From Hyphomicrobiales bacterium (GTDB taxonomy: Bacteria; Pseudomonadota; Alphaproteobacteria; Rhizobiales; Rhizobiaceae): a stretch of 63,728 bases of DNA. Below the pieces are notes generated by a model, which was given only the letters and a program-made list of their open reading frames with translations, made no database searches and was not told the origin of the DNA. The position numbers and the translations under genes are program-made. Positions 1 to 8,687 of this stretch are shown in pieces (within the stretch, counting starts at the first letter, position 1; each line of letters starts with the position of its first letter). Location of the stretch: assembly GCA_900472675.1 (NCBI GenBank), contig UCJA01000020.1:525-64252 (forward strand), written 5' to 3'.

Positions 1-631
1 CGCGCACCATGTCGAGCACCGCGTCGATGGCAGCCCGACGCTCGGTCGGATCGTAGATATGCTGGGCGTTGCCATGATAGGCCTGGATGCCGGCAAACAC
101 GAGGTTTGGCGATGCCACAACGAGGGCTGCCAGATCGGCGGCGGGCTGTCCGGGCAGGGTGCCGCAGCGGCGACCGCCACAGTCGATCTCGACCAGCACG
201 TCGAGCCGGACGCCATATCGCGCGGCGGCCTCGTCCAGGACCGGAACGACGCTTGCATCGTCGACGCAGACGGAGATCCGCGCACGTTGCGCCAGCCGTG
301 CCAGCCGGTCGATCTTGGCGGGATGGGTGATTTCGTTGGCGACCAGCACGTCGGTGACGCCGCCGCGCACCAGCGCCTCGGCCTCCGAAACCTTCTGGCA
401 GCAGATCCCGACGGCGCCGCCATGGGCCATCTGGTAGAGGGCGATATCGGCCGACTTGTGGGTCTTAGCATGGGCACGTAAACGCACGCCCATCGTTTCG
501 GCGGCGGTCTTCATGCGTGCGACATTGCGTTCGAACGCGTCGAGATCGATGATCAGCGCTGGCGTCTGGATGTCCGCAACCGGCATGCCGATCGCCGCGG
601 GGATGTCGAAACCGATGTCGAAGTCCGCCAT
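1..631 (-). CDS. DSD1-family PLP enzyme (D-threonine aldolase / D-serine dehydratase-like), 3' end outside window
   Basis: The reverse strand reads 210 codons from an ATG at 631 with no stop before the window edge, so only the N-terminal part is present. It begins MADFDIGFDIPAAIG, then shows the alanine-racemase-fold signatures TPALIIDLDAFERN (residues 23-36) and AHAKTHKS (53-60), where a lysine would hold PLP, and later a VDD and an EIDCGGRRCG segment. This pattern belongs to the DSD1 family, which cleaves or dehydrates D-3-hydroxy amino acids such as D-threonine, 3-hydroxy-D-aspartate or D-serine in the cytoplasm. Substrate cannot be decided without the metal-binding C-terminal domain. No strong Shine-Dalgarno is visible, only AGGGTG about 10 bases upstream. 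Confidence 0.8.
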   Translation of the reverse strand, partial: MADFDIGFDIPAAIGMPVADIQTPALIIDLDAFERNVARMKTAAETMGVRLRAHAKTHKSADIALYQMAHGGAVGICCQKVSEAEALVRGGVTDVLVANEITHPAKIDRLARLAQRARISVCVDDASVVPVLDEAAARYGVRLDVLVEIDCGGRRCGTLPGQPAADLAALVVASPNLVFAGIQAYHGNAQHIYDPTERRAAIDAVLDMVR

Positions 632-723
632 ATGCGCGCACCCTGTCGTCTGAAGTGGTTGGCGCTGTCGCGTCCTTGCGCAACGATAGGCGGCGATGGC
701 GCGGTCGGCAATCGCAGCTTTTG

Positions 724-1314
724 CTATTTGAGCGCGCGCAGCCCGTCCATCAGAAGGCCGATCAGACGGTGGGCGCGCTGGCGCCATTCGGGGCTGTCGG
801 GGATCGAATAGATGCTGGAGAGCGCGTGGAGGAGGTCGGTGGTCTCGATATCCTTGCGCACGAAGCCTTGGCTGCTGGCGGTCTGGAGCAGGCCGTCCAG
901 CGCGCCGCGCACCAGGCCTGCACCCTCAGCGAAGAGGGCGGAGTTGGACGTCATCAGGATACGCAGGCTATTTGCCATGCCGCGCTTGGTGGCCATATAG
1001 CCGACGAAGCGGCGGGTCCATTCCTCCAGTGCGACATCGGGCGGATGGGTGGCGGCAAGATCTGCGGCGGCTTCCGCCAATCCTTCCAGTTCGCGGCGGT
1101 AGACGGCTTCCACCAGGTGCTCGCGGGTCGGAAAATGTCGGTAGAGCGTGCCGATGCCAACGCCCGCCTGCCGCGCTATATCTTCAAGCGAGGCCTCTCC
1201 GCCCTTTTCCGCAAAGGAGGCGGCCGCCGTCTCAACCAGCTTGTCGCGGTTGCGGCGGGCGTCGGCTCGAAGCTTGGCGGGTGCGGAACACGAGGTCGGC
1301 TCGGCCGGGGACAA
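724..1314 (-). CDS. TetR/AcrR-family repressor, divergent from the aldehyde oxidoreductase operon
   Basis: A 196-residue TetR-type protein. The N-terminal helix-turn-helix spans about residues 20-70 (SLEDIARQAGVGIGTLYRHF), followed by an all-helical ligand domain. The best start is TTG at 1314, preceded by GGAG with an 8-base spacer; no ATG lies upstream in frame. It is transcribed away from the PaoABC-type operon, and the shared intergenic region holds a perfect 22-bp palindrome (1364-1385). I infer that it represses itself and the operon, with an aldehyde or related compound as inducer; the ligand is unknown. Confidence 0.85.
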   Translation of the reverse strand: MSPAEPTSCSAPAKLRADARRNRDKLVETAAASFAEKGGEASLEDIARQAGVGIGTLYRHFPTREHLVEAVYRRELEGLAEAAADLAATHPPDVALEEWTRRFVGYMATKRGMANSLRILMTSNSALFAEGAGLVRGALDGLLQTASSQGFVRKDIETTDLLHALSSIYSIPDSPEWRQRAHRLIGLLMDGLRALK

Positions 1315-1363
1315 GGCAAAAACTCCGCGGCAGGACTTGACGAAAGCCCACCGATGGTTAGGT

Positions 1364-1385
1364 TAAACGGAGGCGCCTCCGTTTA
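1364..1385. promoter_or_regulatory. 22-bp perfect palindrome, probable TetR operator
   Basis: The core AAACGGAGGCGCCTCCGTTT occupies 1365-1384 and one more base pair matches on each side. It lies 50 bases from the TetR start and 165 bases upstream of the first oxidoreductase gene, where an operator for a divergently encoded TetR protein is normally found. Regulator-site pairing is inferred from position and symmetry. Confidence 0.7.
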
Positions 1386-1549
1386 TTCGGAGTGCCTTAC
1401 TCTTCTTAATGCAGGAGGGGATCGAATGTCATGCCGAAAGATGGCTGCATGTTTCTCTTCAAGCTCAACTAGAGCGCAGACCCCGGCGGACTAGCCGGTT
1501 GCCTACCAAAATATTTTTCAGTCTCGTGACGATGGCAGGAGCTTCATCC

Positions 1550-2026
1550 ATGACACGAACACTTCACCTTTCTCTCGATATCAACGGGCGGCGGCACGAA
1601 CTCGACGTCGAGCCGCGCGTGACGCTGCTCGATGCGCTGCGGGAACACCTGGCACTGACCGGTACCAAGAAGGGCTGCGACCAGGGCCAGTGCGGCGCCT
1701 GCACCTGCCATGTGGACGGCCAGCGCGTGCTGTCCTGCCTGACGCTGGCAGCCCAGGTCGAGGGTCGCCAGATCACCACGATCGAGGGCATTGCTGCTGA
1801 AACCGGCGAACTGCATCCCGTGCAGGCCGCTTTCCTCGAGCATGACGCTTTCCAGTGCGGTTACTGCACCTCGGGCCAGATCATGTCTGCGGTCGCCTGT
1901 ATCAAGGAAGGCCATGCGGGTTCCGACGACGAGATCCGCGAATACATGTCCGGCAATCTCTGTCGGTGCGGCGCCTATAACAGCATCGTTTCGGCGGTGC
2001 GCGAAGCCGCGGAGGCAGCACGATGA
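1550..2026 (+). CDS. Aldehyde oxidoreductase 2x[2Fe-2S] subunit (PaoA/YagT-like)
   Basis: This is the small iron-sulfur subunit of a xanthine-oxidase-family molybdoenzyme, 158 residues. A plant-type [2Fe-2S] site is formed by Cys43, Cys48, Cys51 and Cys63 (CDQGQCGACTC), and a second cluster by Cys103, Cys106, Cys138 and Cys140 (CGYC, CRC). The ATG at 1550 is chosen because AGGAG lies 8 bases upstream; an in-frame ATG at 1532 has no ribosome binding site. E. coli PaoA carries a Tat signal, but this start gives a protein beginning directly with the ferredoxin fold, so the enzyme is probably cytoplasmic. The gene overlaps the next by 4 bases (ATGA). Confidence 0.9.
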   Translation: MTRTLHLSLDINGRRHELDVEPRVTLLDALREHLALTGTKKGCDQGQCGACTCHVDGQRVLSCLTLAAQVEGRQITTIEGIAAETGELHPVQAAFLEHDAFQCGYCTSGQIMSAVACIKEGHAGSDDEIREYMSGNLCRCGAYNSIVSAVREAAEAAR

Positions 2027-3006
2027 GAGACTTTTCCTATTCCCGTGCCGGCTCGCTCGATGAAGCGCGGCAGGCGACACTTGCGCCCGGCGCGCTTCTT
2101 CTGGCCGGCGGCACGACCCTGCTCGATCTGGCCAAGTGTGGCGTGACGGAGCCTGAAACGGTGATCGACATCTCCCATTTGCCGGGCCTCGATGCCATCA
2201 CGGTCGACGAGGAGGGCATCACCATCGGCGCGCTCGCCCGCATGAGTGCTGTCGCCGATCATCCGGGCGTCAAGGCGGCGCTTCCGGCGGTGACGGAATC
2301 GCTGTCGCTGGCGGCCTCGGCGCAGCTGCGCAACATGGCAACGATCGGCGGCAATCTCCTGCAGCGCACCCGCTGCACCTATTTCCGCGATCCCGCCACC
2401 TTCCCGGCGTGCAACAAGCGCAATCCGGGCTCCGGCTGTTCGGCAATCGGCGGCGTGACCCGCAACCATGCGGTTCTCGGCACCAGCGAGCAGTGCATTG
2501 CAAGCTACCCGGGCGACATGGCGATTGCGCTGGTCGCCTTCGATGCGGTGCTCGATCTCGGCACCCGGCAGGTTCCGGTGGAGGACTTCTTCCTCTCCTA
2601 TGCGGATGCGCCGGAAAAGGAGACCGTGCTGCAGCCCGGCGAAATGATCCTCGGCGTCAAGCTGCGCAATACGGCGGCCGGCATGCGCTCCACCTATCTC
2701 AAGGTCCGCGACCGCCAGTCCTATGAGTTTGCGGCAGCAAGCGCTGCTGTTGGCCTCGAATTCGACGAGGATGGCAAGACGATCAAGGATATCCGCGTCG
2801 CGCTCGGCGGCGTTGCGTCCAAGCCGTGGCGGGCGCGGGCGGTCGAACATGCACTGGTCGGCAAGGTGCTGGAGGCCGAAACGGTCGCCTATGCTGCGCG
2901 TCTCGCGATGGATGGCGCCGTCAGCTACAGCGACAATCTCTATAAAATCGAACTGGCACCGCGGGTCGTGACCCGCGCCATCCTGACTGTTGGAGGTCTG
3001 GCATGA
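2023..3006 (+). CDS. Aldehyde oxidoreductase FAD subunit with probable [4Fe-4S] site (PaoB/YagS-like)
   Basis: The 327-residue medium subunit binds FAD through the LLAGGTTLLDLAK loop (about 26-38) and the TIGGNLLQ segment (about 107-114), both typical of the CO-dehydrogenase flavoprotein family. It also carries the insertion found in PaoB and 4-hydroxybenzoyl-CoA reductase, with Cys118, Cys130, Cys139 and Cys158, which in those relatives holds a [4Fe-4S] cluster. It would pass electrons between the molybdenum centre and the external acceptor. Start and stop each overlap the neighbouring genes by 4 bases, so the three subunits are probably translationally coupled. Confidence 0.9.
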   Translation: MRDFSYSRAGSLDEARQATLAPGALLLAGGTTLLDLAKCGVTEPETVIDISHLPGLDAITVDEEGITIGALARMSAVADHPGVKAALPAVTESLSLAASAQLRNMATIGGNLLQRTRCTYFRDPATFPACNKRNPGSGCSAIGGVTRNHAVLGTSEQCIASYPGDMAIALVAFDAVLDLGTRQVPVEDFFLSYADAPEKETVLQPGEMILGVKLRNTAAGMRSTYLKVRDRQSYEFAAASAAVGLEFDEDGKTIKDIRVALGGVASKPWRARAVEHALVGKVLEAETVAYAARLAMDGAVSYSDNLYKIELAPRVVTRAILTVGGLA

Positions 3007-5294
3007 CGATCATGGAACCGCGCAAACACGGCAGCGCCGCCGATGGTCTCGTCGGTGGGCGGTTGTCCCGCTTCGAAGGACAGATGAAGGTCACCGGTGC
3101 CGCCACCTACGCGCTGGAATATCCGGTCGAGAACTTGGCCCATGCGGTGCTGGTGCAAAGCACCATCGCCTCCGGTCGCGTCCTATTGGTCGACAAGGCT
3201 GAGGCGCTGGCGGCTCCTGGCGTGCTTCTGGTGCTGACGCCGGAGGACGATCTCGGGCTGATGACCAAATCCGACTGGTTCGGCAACCGGCCTGACAACC
3301 AGCCCTATGCGCCGCTGCCGCGCGAGATCAGCTACAATGGCGAAACCATCGCCGCCGTCATCGCCGAGAGCCGCGAACAGGCGGTCGAGGCGATCAAGCT
3401 GCTGCGGATCACCTATGACGAGACACCGGGCGTTGCGGATCTTCACGATCCGAAGGCCGGCGACGGCAAGGTGATGGACAATCTCAGCGTTTCCTGGGGC
3501 GATGCGGAAGCCGCACTTGCCGCCTCGGCAGTGACCATCGAGGCGGAGTATCAGACCCCGCGCGAATACCACGTGGCGATGGAGCCGCATGGCCTCACCG
3601 CAAAATGGGACGGCGACCAGCTGACCATCTGGGAGCCCAGCCAGTGGACCCATGCCATGGCGCTCAACTATGCGGAATGGTTCGGCCTGCCTCCGGATAA
3701 CGTGCGGCTGATCTCCACCTTCGTCGGCGGCGGCTTCGGCTCCAAGGGGGCAGCACTCGCCTATGGCGCAGTGGCAGCGTCTGCGGCACGCAAGCTCGGC
3801 CGTCCGGTCAAGCTTGCAGTCACCCGGCCGCAGAACTTTACGAGCTACGGCGGCCGCGCCGCGACCCGCCAGACCATCAAGCTCGGTGCAACCAAGGACG
3901 GCGTGCTGCAGGCGATCGTCCATCGCGGGGCGTCGGAAACCTCGGTCACCACGGACTATCCGGAGCAGACGGGGGCGGCGACGCCGATCCTCTACAAGGT
4001 CGAGAACTATTCCTCGCAGTCGCGCGTCGTGCCGGTGAATACGGTGACGCCGGGCGCGCTGCGCGGTCCGGGCAAGAACCCCAGCGCCTTCGGCATCGAA
4101 TGCGCCATGGATGAACTGGCCAGCAAGCTCGGCATGGATCCGCTCGAACTGCGCCTGAAGAACTATGCCGACCGCGACTACCAGACGGGCAAGCCGTGGT
4201 CGACGCGGATGCTGCGCGAGGCGCTCGCTCAAGGCGCCGAGGCCTTCGGATGGTCGAAGCGCAGCCACGCGCCGCGGTCCATGCGCGAAGGTCGTCAGCT
4301 GATCGGCTGGGGTATCGGTTGCGGCACCTTCCCGGTCATCCAGGCGCCGAGTGCGGCGATGATCCGGATTCTGGCCAGCGGCCGGGTGGAAGTGGTCAGC
4401 GGCGCGATCGACATGGGGCAGGGGACCTATACCATCCTTGCCCAGACGGCGTCGGAAGCGCTGGGCGTGCCGATCGACCAGATCGACGTGCTGCTCGGCG
4501 ATTCCAGAATGCCGGGTTCGGCGATTGCTGGCGGCTCGATGCTGGCCGGGTCGATCACCGGGGCCGTGCACAAGACGGCGACCGCTGCCCGTGACGAGCT
4601 GATCGGGCTTGCGCTCAACGCGCCGAACTCGCCCTTCCGCGATACGGGCGCCAACACGCTTTCGGTCGCAGGCGGGCGGATTTCCGTGACGCGCGGCGAA
4701 GGCCCGTCGATGAGCCTGCCGGAGCTTATGGCGGCGATCGGCCAGGCCGAACTCGAGGTGACGCGCAACACGCTGCCCGACGACGCGCAGGGTGCTGCCG
4801 ACCAGAATGCTGCCTGGACGAGCATGAAGCGTGTCGAGGGCCCGACCATGGGCGAGTTTTCCATGCACTCTTGGTGCGCGCATTTCGCCGAAGTGCGGGT
4901 GGACGAGGATTTCGGAACGGTACGGGTGTCGCGCATGGTGTCGGCCTTCGATTGCGGCCGGCTCTACAATCCGAAAATGGTGGAAAGCCAGTGGCGCGGC
5001 GGCATCATCATGGGGATCGGGCAGGCGCTGTTCGAAGAGGGCATGGTCGATGGTCGCAACGGGCGCACCGTCAACAACAATGTCGGCGACTATCTGGTGC
5101 CGACCAATGCCGACATACCGGACCTGCAGGTGATCTCGGTCGGCGTTCCGGACCTCAAGGCCTCGGCGCTGGGTGGCAAAGGCGTCGGCGAAGTGGGGAT
5201 CGTCGGTGTTGCGCCGGCGATCGCCAATGCGGTGTTCCATGCCACCGGCAAGCGCGTCCGCGATCTGCCGCTGACGCTCGACAAACTGCTTTGA
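3003..5294 (+). CDS. Aldehyde oxidoreductase molybdopterin-binding subunit (PaoC/YagR-like)
   Basis: The 763-residue large subunit of the molybdenum hydroxylase carries GGGFGSKG near residue 243 (molybdopterin binding), GQGTYTILAQ in the middle, and GGKGVGEVG near residue 730, whose glutamate is the catalytic base of the xanthine oxidase family. Together with the two upstream subunits it should oxidise aldehydes to carboxylic acids. No XdhC/PaoD-type insertion chaperone is encoded nearby, so the cofactor-maturation partner must be elsewhere. The gene ends 5 bases before a strong hairpin shared with the convergent neighbour. Confidence 0.9.
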   Translation: MTIMEPRKHGSAADGLVGGRLSRFEGQMKVTGAATYALEYPVENLAHAVLVQSTIASGRVLLVDKAEALAAPGVLLVLTPEDDLGLMTKSDWFGNRPDNQPYAPLPREISYNGETIAAVIAESREQAVEAIKLLRITYDETPGVADLHDPKAGDGKVMDNLSVSWGDAEAALAASAVTIEAEYQTPREYHVAMEPHGLTAKWDGDQLTIWEPSQWTHAMALNYAEWFGLPPDNVRLISTFVGGGFGSKGAALAYGAVAASAARKLGRPVKLAVTRPQNFTSYGGRAATRQTIKLGATKDGVLQAIVHRGASETSVTTDYPEQTGAATPILYKVENYSSQSRVVPVNTVTPGALRGPGKNPSAFGIECAMDELASKLGMDPLELRLKNYADRDYQTGKPWSTRMLREALAQGAEAFGWSKRSHAPRSMREGRQLIGWGIGCGTFPVIQAPSAAMIRILASGRVEVVSGAIDMGQGTYTILAQTASEALGVPIDQIDVLLGDSRMPGSAIAGGSMLAGSITGAVHKTATAARDELIGLALNAPNSPFRDTGANTLSVAGGRISVTRGEGPSMSLPELMAAIGQAELEVTRNTLPDDAQGAADQNAAWTSMKRVEGPTMGEFSMHSWCAHFAEVRVDEDFGTVRVSRMVSAFDCGRLYNPKMVESQWRGGIIMGIGQALFEEGMVDGRNGRTVNNNVGDYLVPTNADIPDLQVISVGVPDLKASALGGKGVGEVGIVGVAPAIANAVFHATGKRVRDLPLTLDKLL

Positions 5295-5299
5295 GCAAA

Positions 5300-5332
5300 A
5301 ATGGCGCATCCGGTTTCTCCGGGTGCGCCATT
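5300..5332 (-). terminator. Shared hairpin between convergent genes
   Basis: A 14-bp stem (5300-5313 with 5319-5332, one G-T pair) and a 5-base loop. On the reverse strand it is followed by a run of five T, so it mainly suits termination of the 5344-6006 gene; on the forward strand the T-tract is poor. Confidence 0.7.
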
Positions 5333-5343
5333 GCCATTGTCGT

Positions 5344-6006
5344 TCAATCGTCCGAATAGCGTTCTTCGGCCCATGGGTCGCCGCGCATGTGATAGCCGTT
5401 CTTTTCCCAGAAGCCGGCCTGGTCGCGGCTGAGAAACTCGATGCGGTGCAGCCACTTGGCGCTCTTCCAGAAATAGAGGTGCGGCACGACGAGGCGCACC
5501 GGCCCGCCATGCTCCTCGGTCAACGGCTTGCCTTCCCAATGGGTGACGATGATCGCATCGGAGACCGCGAAATCGGAGAGCAGCAGATTGGTCGTGTAGC
5601 CGTCATAGCTGGTCAGCAGCACGGCGGCCGCCTCTTCCTTCGGATCGACGGCATCGAGGAAGTCGTGGGTCGAGACGCCCCGCCAGTCGTTGTCGTAGCG
5701 CGACCAGGTGGTCACGCAGTGGATATCCGAGCGCATCTGCGTCTGCGGCAGGTTCTGGAAGGCGGTCCAGTCGAGGCTCACCGGCTTGTTGACGAGGCCG
5801 CGCACGTCGAGCTTCCACTGGGCGGTCGAGACGCTCGGCTGCTGGCCGAGATCGAGCACCGGCCAGTTCTTGACTAGATGCTGGCCCGGCGGCAGGCGGT
5901 CCGTGTCCGGTCTCGCGATGCTGCCGGTCAGGAACTTGCCCGCTTCGGCCCATTTGCGTTTGGTGAGCGTAAGCTTTGAATCTTCGGGCAGATTGTCGTC
6001 GGCCAT
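5344..6006 (-). CDS. Sulfite-oxidase-fold molybdopterin oxidoreductase (YedY/SUOX-like), cytoplasmic
   Basis: A 220-residue protein of the oxidoreductase molybdopterin-binding family. The conserved cysteine that ligates molybdenum is Cys97 in SDIHCVTTWSRYDNDW, followed by GVSTHDFLD and GGPVRLVVPHLYFWKSAKW, the cofactor-pocket segments. There is no signal peptide and no C-terminal dimerisation domain, unlike exported MsrP or true sulfite oxidases, so this is a minimal cytosolic version of unknown substrate. It lies tail-to-tail with the PaoC-type gene, putting two molybdenum enzymes side by side. It is divergent from the aminotransferase at 6096. Confidence 0.85.
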   Translation of the reverse strand: MADDNLPEDSKLTLTKRKWAEAGKFLTGSIARPDTDRLPPGQHLVKNWPVLDLGQQPSVSTAQWKLDVRGLVNKPVSLDWTAFQNLPQTQMRSDIHCVTTWSRYDNDWRGVSTHDFLDAVDPKEEAAAVLLTSYDGYTTNLLLSDFAVSDAIIVTHWEGKPLTEEHGGPVRLVVPHLYFWKSAKWLHRIEFLSRDQAGFWEKNGYHMRGDPWAEERYSDD

Positions 6007-6095
6007 GGCTGCGTTCTCCTTGCGTCCCGCTTTAATCTGATGAACATGGGCAGCAATTCAATCGCCCGTTCCACACAAAACTCTCCCGGACCATC

Positions 6096-7280
6096 ATGAC
6101 CCGTTTCAATCCGCTTGTCGAAACACTTGCGCCTCCGCCCGTGCCGTCAGTCGCTGCCTGGGGCCGCGCCTATGACGGATCGCAGGGTCCGCTGATCGAC
6201 CTGTCGCAGGCGGTGCCGGGCTATCCGGCACACCCAGACATGCTGCGGCTTTTGGGCGAGGCTGCCTCCTCCACGGCCTACACCGGCTACGGAGCGATCG
6301 AAGGAGAAGCCGCGCTGCGTGGAGCCTATGCCACGCATGTGTCGGCGGTCTATGGCGCGCCCGTCGGCGAAGCCAACATCCACATCACCTCCGGCTGCAA
6401 CCAGGCCTTTGTCTGCGCCGCGATGGCGGTTGCTGGGCCCAATGCGGGAGGGGGGGACACGGTGCTGATGACCGAGCCCTTTTATTTCAACCACCAGACG
6501 ACGCTCGCCATGATGGGCATCCGCACCGGCACTGTGCCCTGTACGGCCGAAAACGGTTTTCTGCCGGAGCTGTCCGATATCGAGGCGGCGATCGTGCCCG
6601 GCGTCAGGGCGCTGGCGCTGGTATCGCCCAACAATCCGACCGGTGCGATCTACCCGCCGGCGCTGCTCGAAGTGATCTTCAAGCTCTGCCGGAGCAAGGG
6701 CATCTGGCTGATCCTCGACGAGACCTACCGCGACTTCCTGCCCGAGGCGGCCCAGGCACCGCACGGTCTCTTTTCGCAAGACGGGTGGCAGGACAGCCTG
6801 ATCAGCCTCTACAGCTTTTCGAAATCCTTCTGCATTCCCGGCCACCGGTTGGGGGCGATCACCGCGGGTGCGGAGACGGTCAGCCAGATCGCCAAGATCA
6901 TGGACAATCTGCAGATCTGCCCGCCTCGTTCGGCCCAGGCCGCCGTTGCGCAGGCGATCCCGCTGCTGACCGACTGGCGGGAGGAGAACCGGCAGGAAAT
7001 CGGCCGGCGGGCGCAGGCGCTGAAGACCGTGATGCGCGGGCTGAACGACTGGAAGCTCGATGCGATCGGCGCCTATTTCGCCTTCGTGCGGCATCCGTTT
7101 CCGGGCACCGGCTCGGCAGAAGTGGCCGAGCAGCTGGCCAAGCGGGCCGGCATCACCTGCATTCCCGGCGCCTATTTCGGCGATGCCCAGCAGCATTACC
7201 TCCGCTTTGCGTTTGCCAATGCGGATGTGGCGACGATCGCGCTGCTTGAAGAACGTTTGAAGAACTTTTCACTGTCGTAG
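6096..7280 (+). CDS. Class I/II PLP-dependent aminotransferase
   Basis: A 394-residue fold-type I aminotransferase. SPNNPTGAIYP, ILDETYRDFL and SFSKSFCIPGHRLG (with the PLP lysine) are in the expected order and spacing. The protein would be cytoplasmic and move an amino group between an amino acid and a 2-oxo acid; the substrate cannot be read from the sequence. It precedes the DUF763 gene by only 20 bases, so the two could be cotranscribed, though the products have no obvious link. Confidence 0.85.
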   Translation: MTRFNPLVETLAPPPVPSVAAWGRAYDGSQGPLIDLSQAVPGYPAHPDMLRLLGEAASSTAYTGYGAIEGEAALRGAYATHVSAVYGAPVGEANIHITSGCNQAFVCAAMAVAGPNAGGGDTVLMTEPFYFNHQTTLAMMGIRTGTVPCTAENGFLPELSDIEAAIVPGVRALALVSPNNPTGAIYPPALLEVIFKLCRSKGIWLILDETYRDFLPEAAQAPHGLFSQDGWQDSLISLYSFSKSFCIPGHRLGAITAGAETVSQIAKIMDNLQICPPRSAQAAVAQAIPLLTDWREENRQEIGRRAQALKTVMRGLNDWKLDAIGAYFAFVRHPFPGTGSAEVAEQLAKRAGITCIPGAYFGDAQQHYLRFAFANADVATIALLEERLKNFSLS

Positions 7281-7300
7281 GACCCGCCGCTCCGGTATAA

Positions 7301-8572
7301 ATGGGCATGGCTCAACGCGCAGGCAGTGCCGATCTTCCGCTCCATGGCGGCCGGGTTCCCCGGTGGCTTGGCGAGCGCATGACCCGGCTCGGCGCCGTGA
7401 TCACGCAAGCCATCGTCATTCATTACGGTCGCGACGAGTTTCTGCGGCGGCTGGCGCATCCCTTCTGGTTCCAGTCGTTCGGCGCGGTGATGGGCATGGA
7501 CTGGCATTCATCCGGCATCACCACCAGCGTCCTCGGAGCGCTCAAGCGCGGGCTGACGCCGATGTCGGGCGAGCTCGGCATCCATGTCTGCGGCGGGCGC
7601 GGTCGCCATTCCCGATCAACGCCGGACGAGCTGATGGCGATCGGCAACCGGGTCGGCATCGATGGCTTGGGCCTGGCGCAGACCAGCCGGCTGGTCGCCA
7701 AGGTCGATAGCGCCGCGGTGCAGGACGGGTTCGATCTCTATCTGCACGGCTTCATCGTGACCGACGACGGGCGCTGGGTGGTGGTGCAGCAGGGCATGAA
7801 CGGCGACCGCCGGCAGGCGCGGCGTTACCACTGGCTGTCGGAAGGCATCACCAGTTTCGTGGATTCACCCCATGCCGCCATCGAAGGCCGCGGGCAGGGC
7901 GAGATCGTCAACCTCGCCGACCGCCGCGCCGAGCCTTCGCGCAAGGGCCAGCTCGATCTTCTCGCGACGCTTGGGCCGGACCGGATCATCCGCGAGGTTG
8001 TTTCCATCGACCCGTCGCGGATGAAGGCTGTGAAGGAACCGGATCAATGCATGCTGCCGCATCTGATCATGCCGGATCATCATGATGTGCGCGAAAGCGA
8101 CGTCAACATGAAGCGGCTGCATGGCGCGCTCGCTGCCGCTGCCGATCGCGGCCCGAAGGATTTCGAAGCGCTGCTTTTGACGCCGGGCGTCGGCGCCCGA
8201 ACGGTATCGGCGCTCGCGATGGTGGCCGAAGTGGTGCACGGCGCGCCCTGCCGTTTCTCCGACCCCGCCCGCTTTTCGCTCGCCCATGGCGGCAAGGACC
8301 GGCATCCGTTTCCGGTGCCGCTCAAGGTCTATGACGAGACGATCAAGGTGATGAAATCGGCCGTTTCCAAGGCGAGGCTTGGCCGCGAGGAGGAGCTGCA
8401 GGCGCTGAAGCGGCTCGACGACCAGTCCCGCCAGCTGGAACGCTACGCCACCGGCCCGGACCTCAAGGAGATCGTCGCTGGCGAATTTTCCCGCTCGCAT
8501 GACTGGGGCGGGAGAAGCGTGTTCGGCTGGGAGCCGCCCGAGGAGGCGCTGGAGGACAAGCGGCGCGGGTGA
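7301..8572 (+). CDS. DUF763 family protein
   Basis: A 423-residue protein that starts with the family's characteristic RAGSADLPLHGGRVPRWL and continues with HYGRDEFLRRL, GMDWHSSGITTSVLGALK and HVCGGRGRHSR, a pattern I recognise as DUF763. Residues near 290-320 (LLTPGVGARTVSALAMVAEVV) resemble a helix-hairpin-helix DNA-binding element, which suggests a nucleic-acid role; that is inference. Two nearby starts, ATG 7301 and ATG 7307, cannot be separated because neither has a clear ribosome binding site. The biochemical function is not known to me. Confidence 0.75.
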   Translation: MGMAQRAGSADLPLHGGRVPRWLGERMTRLGAVITQAIVIHYGRDEFLRRLAHPFWFQSFGAVMGMDWHSSGITTSVLGALKRGLTPMSGELGIHVCGGRGRHSRSTPDELMAIGNRVGIDGLGLAQTSRLVAKVDSAAVQDGFDLYLHGFIVTDDGRWVVVQQGMNGDRRQARRYHWLSEGITSFVDSPHAAIEGRGQGEIVNLADRRAEPSRKGQLDLLATLGPDRIIREVVSIDPSRMKAVKEPDQCMLPHLIMPDHHDVRESDVNMKRLHGALAAAADRGPKDFEALLLTPGVGARTVSALAMVAEVVHGAPCRFSDPARFSLAHGGKDRHPFPVPLKVYDETIKVMKSAVSKARLGREEELQALKRLDDQSRQLERYATGPDLKEIVAGEFSRSHDWGGRSVFGWEPPEEALEDKRRG

Positions 8573-8687
8573 GGGGGCGTTATTGAGATCGGCGTCGATT
8601 GCCCCATATCACGCGCACATCCAGCTCAACTGAATGGCGTCGTCGCAGCGGTCGGCTCGTTCCAGAGGCGACCGGGAGACCAGCAAT

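Noticed and set aside
1409..1549. Upstream extension of the iron-sulfur subunit containing an Arg-rich, then hydrophobic segment that could be taken for a Tat signal
   Set aside because: No ribosome binding site at the upstream starts, the twin-arginine consensus is not met, and ATG 1550 has an ideal AGGAG.
3183..5510. 775-codon open frame on the reverse strand across the molybdopterin subunit
   Set aside because: It is antisense to a clearly conserved enzyme; long antisense frames are common in GC-rich codon usage and the translation is Arg/His-rich without motifs.
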